Part shown: piece after piece, positions 35,202-42,632 of the stretch
Layout: each line of letters opens with the position of its first letter
Position numbering within the stretch: the first letter of the stretch is position 1
DNA from: CAUPWF01 sp036656615
GTDB taxonomy: Bacteria; Bacillota; Clostridia; Lachnospirales; Lachnospiraceae
Length of the DNA: 64,000 nt
Reading direction: 5' to 3'
NCBI GenBank assembly: GCA_036656615.1
Contig: JAVXHY010000003.1
Span: forward strand, 62,001-126,000
Notes under the pieces: generated by a model
Databases searched by the model: none
Seen by the model: the letters and a program-made list of their open reading frames with translations, nothing else
Told to the model about the DNA's origin: nothing
Program-made: the position numbers and the translations under genes

Positions 35202-35280
35202 ATGGCACCTCCTATTATCATTACTCGCCAACTTCGGTGTTCATAAAATGAAACTTTTAACCTCATTGTGCGGCATACTT
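35202..35280 (-). ncRNA. Possible L21 leader
   Basis: About 80 bases of untranslated leader lie between the rplU promoter and start codon. A short GCC/GGC pairing (TGCCGC and TTGGCGA) could form a stem. Firmicutes rplU leaders often carry the L21 autoregulatory element; I cannot match its consensus by eye. Confidence 0.3.
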
Positions 35281-35284
35281 GAGT

Positions 35285-35313
35285 ATAATAGCATATTTGC
35301 AAAGATACGTCAA
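35285..35313 (-). promoter_or_regulatory. rplU operon promoter
   Basis: On the - strand TTGACG (35313-35308) and TATTAT (35290-35285) are separated by exactly 17 bases. It starts only four bases after the aspartate kinase stop codon. Confidence 0.8.
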
Positions 35314-35316
35314 GAG

Positions 35317-36636
35317 TTAAATCCTAATCATGACAAAGATATCATATATTGCTTTAATTGCAGCTTCAAAATCTTGATTTTTCACACCTATGATTATATT
35401 TAATTCGCTAGAACCTTGGTCAATCATTTTAACATTGACATTTGCATGTGCCAAGGCAGAAAAGATTCGTCCTGCGGTTCCTCTTGTGGCTCTCATTCCA
35501 CGTCCAACTACTGCAATCAGTGCCAAATCAGATTCTAAATCGATGGAATCAGGTTCAACGGCACGATGTATATTGGCCAATACTTTTTGTTCTTGTTCAA
35601 CAAATTCAGTCTGGTGGACAAGAATGGACATGGTGTCAATGCCAGATGGCATATGTTCGATTGAAATATTATTTTGTTCAAAAATCTCCAAAACCTTGCG
35701 ACAAAATCCAACTTCGGTGTTCATCATTGCTTTTTCAATATTAATTGAAGCAAATCCTTTTTTTCCTGCGATTCCTGTAATCGTGTATTTGGGATCACGA
35801 CAGGTGGTTTCTACAATCAAGGTTCCTTTGTCTTCTGGAATATTAGTATTTCGAATATTAATTGGAATGCCTTCTTTTCTAACAGGGAAAATAGCTTCTT
35901 CATGAAGAACTGTGGCACCCATATAGGATAATTCGCGTAATTCTTTGTAGGTGATAATTTCAATGACTTCTGGATTCTTGATGACTCTGGGATCTGCAAT
36001 AAGAAAACCAGAAACGTCTGTCCAGTTTTCATACAAATCTGCGCCAATTGCACGAGATACAATAGAACCTGTAATATCGGAACCACCACGAGAAAAGGTT
36101 TTGATCGTTCCATCTAGGGTAGCTCCATAGAAACCGGGAATCACCGCATATTCAATATGATTTAGTTTTTCCAGAATTTTTGTATTGGTTACTTGTGGAT
36201 TGAATTCTCCATTATTATTAAAAATAATAATTTCTGCTGCATCTATAAATTCAAAGTTTAAATAATCGGCCAAAATAATTCCATTTAAATATTCTCCACG
36301 TGAAGCAGCATAATCCAAACCTATTTTTTCTGAAAAATTCTTATGAATGGTGGCAAATTCATCTTCTAATGATCGGTTTAAATGCAAGCCTTTTATAATT
36401 TCTTCATAGCGGTTTTTGATTGTATTTAGAGGCTGAGTAATGTCTTTCTCCTGCACAGCTAATTCATAGCATTGATAGAGCATATCGGTAACCTTGGTAT
36501 CATGCGAGTTCCTTTTCCCAGGGGCAGAAGGAATGACATACTTTCTGGATAAATCAGATTTGATAATACTGCCTGCTTTTTCAAATTGTTCTGCACTTGC
36601 TAAAGAACTTCCCCCAAATTTTACTACTTTATTCAT
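35317..36636 (-). CDS. Aspartate kinase
   Basis: Aspartate kinase catalyses the first step of the Lys/Met/Thr pathway. The 439-residue protein has KFGGSSLA at residues 6-13, SRGGSDITGS in the catalytic domain, and two C-terminal ACT domains (from about 300; GIAGKKGFASINIE and VVGRGMRATRGTAGRIFSAL) for allosteric control. The subclass (lysC or thrA-like) is not assigned. A TTTGGAGGAAA ribosome site precedes ATG 36636. It is a metabolic gene lodged between the RNase E/G cluster and the L21 operon. Confidence 0.95.
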   Translation of the reverse strand: MNKVVKFGGSSLASAEQFEKAGSIIKSDLSRKYVIPSAPGKRNSHDTKVTDMLYQCYELAVQEKDITQPLNTIKNRYEEIIKGLHLNRSLEDEFATIHKNFSEKIGLDYAASRGEYLNGIILADYLNFEFIDAAEIIIFNNNGEFNPQVTNTKILEKLNHIEYAVIPGFYGATLDGTIKTFSRGGSDITGSIVSRAIGADLYENWTDVSGFLIADPRVIKNPEVIEIITYKELRELSYMGATVLHEEAIFPVRKEGIPINIRNTNIPEDKGTLIVETTCRDPKYTITGIAGKKGFASINIEKAMMNTEVGFCRKVLEIFEQNNISIEHMPSGIDTMSILVHQTEFVEQEQKVLANIHRAVEPDSIDLESDLALIAVVGRGMRATRGTAGRIFSALAHANVNVKMIDQGSSELNIIIGVKNQDFEAAIKAIYDIFVMIRI

Positions 36637-36697
36637 ACGATTTCCTCCAAACGATTTTTTAAAATAATTTTTCCTTTGTTTTATATTTTTAAAACTT

Positions 36698-37858
36698 TTA
36701 AGTCAGACTTTCCTTTAAAGTTTTTCGAACTTTTTTTCTAGTTAATTCTACTAGCTGCAATTTAGTTATATCCACGAACTTCGTTGGTATGGGATCTTGA
36801 CTAATATATTTCTGAAGAGTAGATATGAGGGTTTCTATCATACATGGTTGATCTAAATTAATAAAATCAATAATAATAATTCCAGATAAATTTCGAAGTC
36901 TGATCTGTTTTGCAGCCTCTTTTGCAGCTTCTAAGTTAATTAATAAACGGGCTTCTTTGCTAGCTTCTTTTTTTACGCATTTACCAGTATTTACATCAAT
37001 AACGGTTAATGCTTCTGTTGGCTGAATGACAAGATATGCTCCGGATTTCATAAATACTCGTTCTTGCAAAGCATGCTTTAATTGAGTTTCTACATCATAA
37101 AGCTTATGAAGTGGAAGTAATGAATCTTGATAGTGTTGCAGTAAAGGAAGAACATCGGATTGGTTATCCTTTAGAAAGTCATATATTTCGGTATAAAGCC
37201 CCAAATCCTCAACGACTATATTAGTTAACCCTTCCTTGTAAACATTCTTTAAATGAGCTATATAAGGCTTCTTTGATTCTTTTAGACAGGTATAACAAGT
37301 TCTGGTTGCTGCGCGTTCAATAAGTGATTCATATTCCACTATAAGTTGCTGGGTTTCATTCATAAGGATGGCATCTGAGCAATCTTTTGCGTTAGTTCGG
37401 ACAATAAAGCCATATTCTTCTGAAAGAAAAGGTCCCATCAGCTCTTTTAAATGTCCTTTTTGTTCTCCTGTAATCTTGGCAGAAATTCCAACTCGATTTA
37501 TTCCTTTTGTTAATACCACATATTTACCAGTCAGATTTAAATTACAAGTTACAGTGGGAACTTTTGACTTCACAGCTTCCTGACTTACTTGTACAAGGAT
37601 TTCATCTCCCATATGAAGCGCATCCTTATGTTGATCTAAGGCATAGTAACATTCTTGTCCTTTTGTTACTTCGATAAAAGCAGCTCTAATATTGGGTACT
37701 ATATTTTTTACTTTTCCAATATAGATATTTCCAAGCTGCACGTCCATTGCTTCTTCTTCACTGCAATGGAGTTCAACGATTTCCTGATTTTCTATTAAGA
37801 TAGTAAAGATTTTACGTGGAAAAGCTTTCAATTTAACGATAATTATTTTTCGGCTCAT
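36698..37858 (-). CDS. rng: Ribonuclease E/G family protein
   Basis: A 386-residue RNase E/G with an N-terminal S1 domain (about 35-120; GNIYIGKVKNIVPNIRAAFIEV) and a DNase I-like catalytic domain with VIDVNTGK and IIIIDFINL, whose Asp residues bind the catalytic metal. It ends at LVELTRKKVRKTLKESLT, just where E. coli RNase G and E continue into the CPxC zinc-link, so that dimer link is missing. It starts in a 4-base overlap with the DUF2344 gene. In Clostridia this trio (radical SAM, DUF2344, RNase G) precedes rplU. Confidence 0.93.
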   Translation of the reverse strand: MSRKIIIVKLKAFPRKIFTILIENQEIVELHCSEEEAMDVQLGNIYIGKVKNIVPNIRAAFIEVTKGQECYYALDQHKDALHMGDEILVQVSQEAVKSKVPTVTCNLNLTGKYVVLTKGINRVGISAKITGEQKGHLKELMGPFLSEEYGFIVRTNAKDCSDAILMNETQQLIVEYESLIERAATRTCYTCLKESKKPYIAHLKNVYKEGLTNIVVEDLGLYTEIYDFLKDNQSDVLPLLQHYQDSLLPLHKLYDVETQLKHALQERVFMKSGAYLVIQPTEALTVIDVNTGKCVKKEASKEARLLINLEAAKEAAKQIRLRNLSGIIIIDFINLDQPCMIETLISTLQKYISQDPIPTKFVDITKLQLVELTRKKVRKTLKESLT

Positions 37859-38550
37859 TCTATTTTTGTCCCTAATGAATTCAATGTGACGAAAGAACGT
37901 TCACCTTCGTCTGTTGCATACACGTCCAACCGGTGGTGCGTAAAGGATATGTGGTCTAAATCTATTTTAAAATATTGAGCCAATGCCTGCATGACTAATC
38001 CTGGCTTTAAATTTTCAACACTTCCAGTAGCAATGAGCATATATAATTTCTCATTTTGGCAGAAAAGCTTATAAATCATGGGACGAATATCAACTTCTTT
38101 CTCGCTTTTTTTAGTTTTCTTCACAATGAAAATATGTTCTTGCTCTAAAAAAGTTTCTATTTTAGATTCCCATCCATTTGGAAAGCTTCCATATTTGACA
38201 GAGGAAAGATAATCGGCAGCTGACACAATGGACATGCCAGTTTTTCCTTGCTCAGGTATTTCTCTAAAGTCAATAATATCAATTCCCTCTACCATAACGG
38301 CTTGTAATTGCTGAATCGCTTCTTTTGAAGTAATAGAGTTTCTTAATTCAATATCAAAATATTCGCCATCACTGGTTACACCTACACCTAATGGATTTGC
38401 AAAGGACATAATCATATGTGGGCTGTATCCACCAGAGAAAGCAATTGGTATGGCAGCTCTTCTCATAGCTTTTTGAAAATAACGCATCATATCTAAATGT
38501 CCAATAAATTTCATTGCTCCATATTTTTTGAATTTAATTCTTGCTTTCAA
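37855..38550 (-). CDS. TIGR03936 family, DUF2344 protein
   Basis: A 231-residue DUF2344 protein, the usual partner of TIGR03960 radical SAM proteins and sometimes fused to them. The N-terminal KARIKFKKYGAMKFIGHLDMMRYFQKA and FSGGYSPHMIMSFANPLGVG are the family signature. The function is unknown. The start is TTG 38550 (8 bases after AGGAGG at 38564-38559), with GTG 38553 as the alternative; both overlap the end of the upstream gene. The frame is open further upstream, but that part codes nothing like the family. Confidence 0.85.
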   Translation of the reverse strand: MKARIKFKKYGAMKFIGHLDMMRYFQKAMRRAAIPIAFSGGYSPHMIMSFANPLGVGVTSDGEYFDIELRNSITSKEAIQQLQAVMVEGIDIIDFREIPEQGKTGMSIVSAADYLSSVKYGSFPNGWESKIETFLEQEHIFIVKKTKKSEKEVDIRPMIYKLFCQNEKLYMLIATGSVENLKPGLVMQALAQYFKIDLDHISFTHHRLDVYATDEGERSFVTLNSLGTKIE

Positions 38551-40399
38551 CACAGACACCTCCTCCATAACTTCCGGCACCACAGCCAGAACAGCTTACC
38601 CGGCAGTTGGGAGTCTCTTGCTCTTCTAAAGCGCGTTTCCATTCTTGTTTAAGAAATTCTTTGGTTACACCAATAGAAATAAAATCCCAAGGAAGAATTT
38701 CATCTAAATCACGTTCTCTTCGGTTATAGAAATCCATATCTGTATGAGTGTTCTCAAATGCTTTCATCCATAAATCGTTTCGGAAGCATTCGGTCCAAGA
38801 ATCATATAAGCAGCCTAGGCGATAGGCTTCTTCTAAAACCGCACTGGTTCGTCGGTCTCCTCTGGCAAAGACTCCTTCTAGTACAGTAACATCTGCTTCG
38901 TGCCAATTATATTTGATACTTTTTTTATTTAATTGCTCTTGCATTTCACGGTTAACGGTATGTGCTTTGGATATATAATCATCCTTATTCCACATCACAG
39001 CCCATTGAAACGGGGTGAAGGGCTTTGGAATAAAGAAAGAGGTACTAACTGTAATTTGACATTTCCCATTCCTCTGATCTTTAGGAAGTTCATAATAACG
39101 TTTCGCCACTTTTTCGGCTAACCTTGCAATCTCTTTTCTATCCTCTTCGGTTTCCGTAGGAAGACCCAGCATAAAATAGAGCTTTACTTTTGACCAGCCA
39201 CCTTCAAAGGCTTGACCGGCACCTTCTAATATAATTTCTTCTGTTAATCCTTTATTGATCACGTTTCTAAGTCTTTGAGATCCAGCTTCCGGTGCAAAGG
39301 TAAGGCTGTTTTTACGAACATCTTGTACTTTGCTCATAACATCAAGGGAAAAGGAGTCAATTCTTAGAGAAGGAAGGGAAATATTAATTTCTTCCCCTTT
39401 AAATTCATCAATTAAAAATGTAATTAACTCCTGTAATTTAGAATAATCACTGGAACTAAGAGAACTTAAGGAAATCTCGTCATGTCCTGTATTTTTTAGC
39501 ATGCGGTAGGCATAATCCTTTAACATTTCCAAATCTCGTTCTCTGGTTGGGCGATACAGCATACCAGCCTGACAGAAGCGGCAGCCCCTGATACAGCCTC
39601 TTTGTATCTCTAAGACTACACGGTCTTGTGTGACTTTGATAAATGGAACCACTGGTTTATCCGGATAATAGGTATGGGTCACATCTAAGACCATTTGCTT
39701 TTCAATCCTTGGTTTGGCATGGGGGTTGATTGGTAGAAAGGAAGTAATTAATCCCTGTTCATCATAGGTTACTTGATAAAATGAAGGGACATAAATCCCC
39801 GGAATCTGAGCTGCTTTTTCAAGAAAATTTTGTCGTGTTCCCCCTTGTTTTTTGTTAGTTTTATAGGCATCTAATAATTCCCCATAGACAGTTTCCCCTT
39901 CACCAATATAGAACATATCAAAAAAATCTGCCAGTGGTTCAGGATTATAACTGCAAGGACCACCTCCGATTACGATTGGTTCGTTCTCACCACGATCCTT
40001 TGCATACATGGAAATTTGACTCAAATCCAAAATCTGTAAAATATTGGTATAACACATTTCATATTGAATGGTTATTCCAAGAAAATCAAATTCTTTAATT
40101 GGGTTTTGGGATTCCAATGCGAATAAAGGAATCTGTTGTTCCTTCATGATTGCATGCAGGTCCACCCATGGCGAATAAACACGTTCGCACCAAGTGTCTT
40201 CACGGCGATTGAACATATCATAAAGAATTTGGATTCCTAAGTGTGACATGCCAATTTCATAAACATCTGGGAAACACATACAAAAGCGGATATCCACCTT
40301 GTCCGGATCCTTAGTTACCGAGTTCACTTCATTGCCAATGTAGCGGGCTGGTTTATCAATTTTTAGTAATATTTCATCACTTAATGCAAGTTTTCTCAT
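38534..40399 (-). CDS. TIGR03960 family B12-binding/radical SAM protein
   Basis: A 621-residue protein with an N-terminal cobalamin-binding-like domain (about 25-190) and a radical SAM domain (about 240-470) with CIRGCRFCQAG (CxxxCxxC). A Cys-rich tail CSGCGAGSYGGGVC ends the protein and could hold an extra Fe-S cluster. The substrate is unknown; together with DUF2344 and RNase G it forms a conserved clostridial cluster probably acting on RNA. AGAGGAAG precedes ATG 40399, and a promoter lies about 50 bases upstream. Confidence 0.92.
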   Translation of the reverse strand: MRKLALSDEILLKIDKPARYIGNEVNSVTKDPDKVDIRFCMCFPDVYEIGMSHLGIQILYDMFNRREDTWCERVYSPWVDLHAIMKEQQIPLFALESQNPIKEFDFLGITIQYEMCYTNILQILDLSQISMYAKDRGENEPIVIGGGPCSYNPEPLADFFDMFYIGEGETVYGELLDAYKTNKKQGGTRQNFLEKAAQIPGIYVPSFYQVTYDEQGLITSFLPINPHAKPRIEKQMVLDVTHTYYPDKPVVPFIKVTQDRVVLEIQRGCIRGCRFCQAGMLYRPTRERDLEMLKDYAYRMLKNTGHDEISLSSLSSSDYSKLQELITFLIDEFKGEEINISLPSLRIDSFSLDVMSKVQDVRKNSLTFAPEAGSQRLRNVINKGLTEEIILEGAGQAFEGGWSKVKLYFMLGLPTETEEDRKEIARLAEKVAKRYYELPKDQRNGKCQITVSTSFFIPKPFTPFQWAVMWNKDDYISKAHTVNREMQEQLNKKSIKYNWHEADVTVLEGVFARGDRRTSAVLEEAYRLGCLYDSWTECFRNDLWMKAFENTHTDMDFYNRRERDLDEILPWDFISIGVTKEFLKQEWKRALEEQETPNCRVSCSGCGAGSYGGGVCVESKN

Positions 40400-40440
40400 G
40401 GTCTTCCTCTCATTTTTGGTAGTTAATTACAATCTAATCT

Positions 40441-40469
40441 ATTATATACATTCTGCGGGAGAAGTTCAA
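40441..40469 (-). promoter_or_regulatory. Promoter of the TIGR03960-DUF2344-RNase G operon
   Basis: On the - strand TTGAAC (40469-40464) is 17 bases from a perfect TATAAT (40446-40441). The insertion sequence begins about 70 bases upstream and leaves it intact. Confidence 0.82.
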
Positions 40470-40513
40470 GCCCGAGAATTCTGTGTTCAAAAATGTTTCA
40501 ACTATTCTTTAAC

Positions 40514-40537
40514 AAAAAAATCCACACGAATCTTCCG
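40514..40537 (-). terminator. Distal arm of a terminator split by the IS
   Basis: The bases AAAAAAATCCACACG at 40514-40528, plus the loop copy up to 40537, complement the arm at 42233-42245. When the IS and one target repeat are removed, the two halves rejoin into one hairpin with a T-run on the - strand. Stem: 12 of 14 Watson-Crick pairs plus one G-U; loop of 7. Confidence 0.65.
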
Positions 40538-40555
40538 CAATGGCATTAAGTTAAG
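40538..40555 (+). repeat. IS left terminal inverted repeat
   Basis: CAATGGCATTAAGTTAAG, a perfect 18/18 match to the complement of 42206-42223. Outside these 18 bases the two ends stop matching as IS sequence. Confidence 0.92.
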
Positions 40556-40561
40556 TCCGGT

Positions 40562-40607
40562 AAAGAGAAGTTCGTATCATTTCGATATTAGCTTCTCTTT
40601 TATTTTT
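40562..40607 (+). terminator. IS left-end inward terminator
   Basis: AAAGAGAAG at 40562-40570 pairs with CTTCTCTTT at 40592-40600, with extra TATC/GATA pairing in the loop, followed by a T-rich tract on the + strand. It would stop transcripts entering the IS from the left, antisense to the transposase. Confidence 0.7.
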
Positions 40608-40704
40608 CCTTAAAGCAATCAATGATCCAGTTTTAAATCATTTTAACTCACAACAAATAGACAAGAGGATCCCCTTGTCAAAAAATATATGCATTTTTAT
40701 TTTT

Positions 40705-42042
40705 TTATGCTACTCTATACATGAAGCTTATTGCTTGTTTGACTTTCATTTCACGAGGTCTAGAGCGCCCAGGGCGAATAGGCGTTATATACCTGGCAAT
40801 AAGTGACTCAATATCAGGTGGGATATTTACTTTCAATAGGAATTCGCGACATATATGTACTGCAACAGAAAAGTTAACTTTATACTCATATTTTCTAGTT
40901 CCCTTTTCTATGACTACATGCGAGGTAATCAATTCAGAAAAGTTATACATTATTAAACTAGAGAAAATTTCCTGTAGTATATATTCCACCTTTTTCGAAT
41001 GAAAATGAAGTAATCCTACCGTATATTTTAAATCTCTAAATGAGGTTTCGATTCCCCATCTCATACCATATAGTTCCTTTAGGCTATCTGGAGGAAATTC
41101 ATTTGCTTCGAGATTTGTTACTACGACTTCATAAGAATCATTTGATATTGGGAATCGTACAATTCGAAATGGCAAATGATACAATACTGCAGCATCCGAT
41201 TTTCTGCTTTTTAAAGGTAAAAAATCAAAAGTTTTATTATGAGCTATCCTGCGGAATGAGTTTCTTTGTTTTGTCAATTCTTTCATTTCATTTGTTTGCT
41301 TACGGGTAAGGTTCAAGTCTATATACTCATCAAATTCCTCTGTAGCTGGTAACTCCAAACCGTGCAAAATCCCCGTTTTATGTTGGCTAAAATCCTTTAC
41401 TCGTATTATATAAAACCAACCTTTTGCTTGGATATGAGCCATGTTATTATAAGCCTCATATCCTCTATCCATTATTACAATTGCTTTTCCCTTAATAGTA
41501 GACCTATCCACCATTTCAACCAGTGCTTTGTTTTCAAAGGCTTCCTTGCGCTTAAACACAATAGCATCTTCGTATGTATAAGTTAGCAGATTATATAGAG
41601 CATTTAAATGAAGTAGATTATAAGGTCTAACCCCTTCTCGGGTTATGAAAAGAGAATCCTCATCTTTTAGATTAGTTGGGATTTGTATATCTGATCCATC
41701 AACAGCTAAAAGCTTATATCCTTTATAATTATCTTCTTGAGTAGTATGTGCTACGAAATCATGAAAAAGGCTTTCAAATGCAACTGGAAGTATTTTCTTT
41801 CGTTGCTGAACAAATGCTGATGATGTTGCAGTGGTTGTGTTACAGCCAAACTGACGCAACAGTTCGTTGGATAAAGTGGTTCCTTCCATTGTTAGTAATG
41901 ATAAGATCATACTTTCATAGGGCATTTTCCTATTTCTTGAAAAATCCGCTTTAGGATTAGAAACAAGTCCGGTCAAATCTTGTTTCTGCTTATCAATGAT
42001 ACTAAGCAATAAATTCTTTAGTTCTTGAGAATTACTGTTCAT
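40705..42042 (-). CDS. IS4-family transposase
   Basis: A 445-residue DDE transposase. The first Asp is D115 in VDGSD, the second is in IMDRGYEAY, and the C-terminal YREK signature is complete: Y325, R328, E332, K339 (Y-x2-R-x3-E-x6-K). No frameshift or stop interrupts the frame, so the element is probably active or recently so. AAGGAGG precedes ATG 42042. The leader upstream contains a 16-base perfect inverted repeat. Confidence 0.95.
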   Translation of the reverse strand: MNSNSQELKNLLLSIIDKQKQDLTGLVSNPKADFSRNRKMPYESMILSLLTMEGTTLSNELLRQFGCNTTTATSSAFVQQRKKILPVAFESLFHDFVAHTTQEDNYKGYKLLAVDGSDIQIPTNLKDEDSLFITREGVRPYNLLHLNALYNLLTYTYEDAIVFKRKEAFENKALVEMVDRSTIKGKAIVIMDRGYEAYNNMAHIQAKGWFYIIRVKDFSQHKTGILHGLELPATEEFDEYIDLNLTRKQTNEMKELTKQRNSFRRIAHNKTFDFLPLKSRKSDAAVLYHLPFRIVRFPISNDSYEVVVTNLEANEFPPDSLKELYGMRWGIETSFRDLKYTVGLLHFHSKKVEYILQEIFSSLIMYNFSELITSHVVIEKGTRKYEYKVNFSVAVHICREFLLKVNIPPDIESLIARYITPIRPGRSRPREMKVKQAISFMYRVA

Positions 42043-42085
42043 GCCATGTCCTCCTTGTAAAAAGATTTATTCTTCTAATTACAAG

Positions 42086-42139
42086 GGCCGCTTTAACTAC
42101 TTCTTAAATACATCAGTAGTTAAAGCGGCCGCATTTTTT
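42086..42139 (+). terminator. Perfect 16-bp hairpin in the transposase leader
   Basis: GGCCGCTTTAACTACT at 42086-42101 is an exact inverted repeat of 42115-42130 around a 13-base loop. On the + strand it is followed by GCATTTTTTT, an intrinsic-terminator layout; on the - strand it forms structure in the 5' leader of the transposase mRNA. Confidence 0.8.
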
Positions 42140-42165
42140 TGCATATTTGTCAATGCTTTTTACAG

Positions 42166-42205
42166 AAAAAAATCCCACACCACATTTTACTGTGATGTGA
42201 GATTT
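42166..42205 (-). terminator. IS right-end inward terminator
   Basis: On the - strand 42205-42191 pairs with 42184-42170 over 15 positions with no mismatch (two G-U pairs) around a 6-base loop, then a T-run. On the + strand the same stem would have A-C mismatches, so it is built to stop transcripts entering from the histidine side. Confidence 0.85.
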
Positions 42206-42223
42206 CTTAACTTAATGCCATTG
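42206..42223 (-). repeat. IS right terminal inverted repeat
   Basis: The exact complement of the left repeat at 40538-40555, 18/18. Confidence 0.92.
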
Positions 42224-42245
42224 GGATCTTCCGCGGGGATTTTTT
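42224..42245 (-). terminator. Proximal arm of a terminator split by the IS
   Basis: On the - strand it reads AAAAAATCCCCGCG followed by the loop copy, beginning at the stop codon of the small membrane protein gene. It pairs with the arm at 40514-40528 once the IS is removed. It was presumably the terminator of the histidine operon. Confidence 0.65.
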
Positions 42246-42549
42246 ATAACTTATTCCAGACTTCTACTACATTTATTTGGTATGTAATTTCATCACAAAT
42301 CAGTTGGGTATCAATATGTTTAAATGAAGCATGCTGATAATCCATTCCAACAAAACAAAGAAATAATAATACACACATAATGATACGAAGACTAAGGCTA
42401 GATGTATGTAAAACATCATCGTCGTCTTCATATAAGGCACCATAAATGGCACGGTGTCGTGGGTGGATAGCCGGTGGTGTTCTGCGATCACTATATTGCT
42501 CTCTTGCATTGTTCAGCAGTTCCTTACGGCGCTTTTCAGACTCATTCAT
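42244..42549 (-). CDS. Small conserved membrane protein
   Basis: A 101-residue protein: a charged N-terminal region (1-50, with RRKELLNNAREQYSDRRTPPAIHPR), an acidic patch EDDDD, one membrane segment at about 57-72, and a short C-terminal part that would be outside. I recognise no domain; similar small proteins appear to occur in Lachnospiraceae, but this is from memory. The ATG 42549 is chosen because TTGGAG is 9 bases upstream; TTG 42564 would place that site inside the gene. It follows hisIE in the same direction, and its stop codon abuts the arm of the split terminator. Confidence 0.65.
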   Translation of the reverse strand: MNESEKRRKELLNNAREQYSDRRTPPAIHPRHRAIYGALYEDDDDVLHTSSLSLRIIMCVLLFLCFVGMDYQHASFKHIDTQLICDEITYQINVVEVWNKL

Positions 42550-42632
42550 ATTGGGGTACTCCAATTAACAAATATGGTTTATCACAATATATGTGTTGTG
42601 TTCATTTGATATACAAATTCTTCGGTATTTTA

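Larger units (their letters stand above)
40538..42223 (-). mobile_element. IS4-family insertion sequence (1,686 bp, complete)
   Basis: The ends are perfect 18-base inverted repeats (CAATGGCATTAAGTTAAG at 40538-40555 and its complement at 42206-42223). They are flanked by 10-base target repeats that differ at one position, GAATCTTCCG at 40528-40537 and GGATCTTCCG at 42224-42233. The single transposase gene is intact. The target repeats correspond to the loop of a terminator hairpin. The 305-base gene-free stretch 40400-40704 holds the operon promoter, the split terminator arm and the left IS end. Confidence 0.92.

Noticed and set aside
40514..42245. Apparent 40-base inverted repeats including the A-runs as IS ends
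   Set aside because: The outer parts match only as terminator arms (imperfect, with G-U pairs), and the target repeats lie between them and the 18-base perfect ends.
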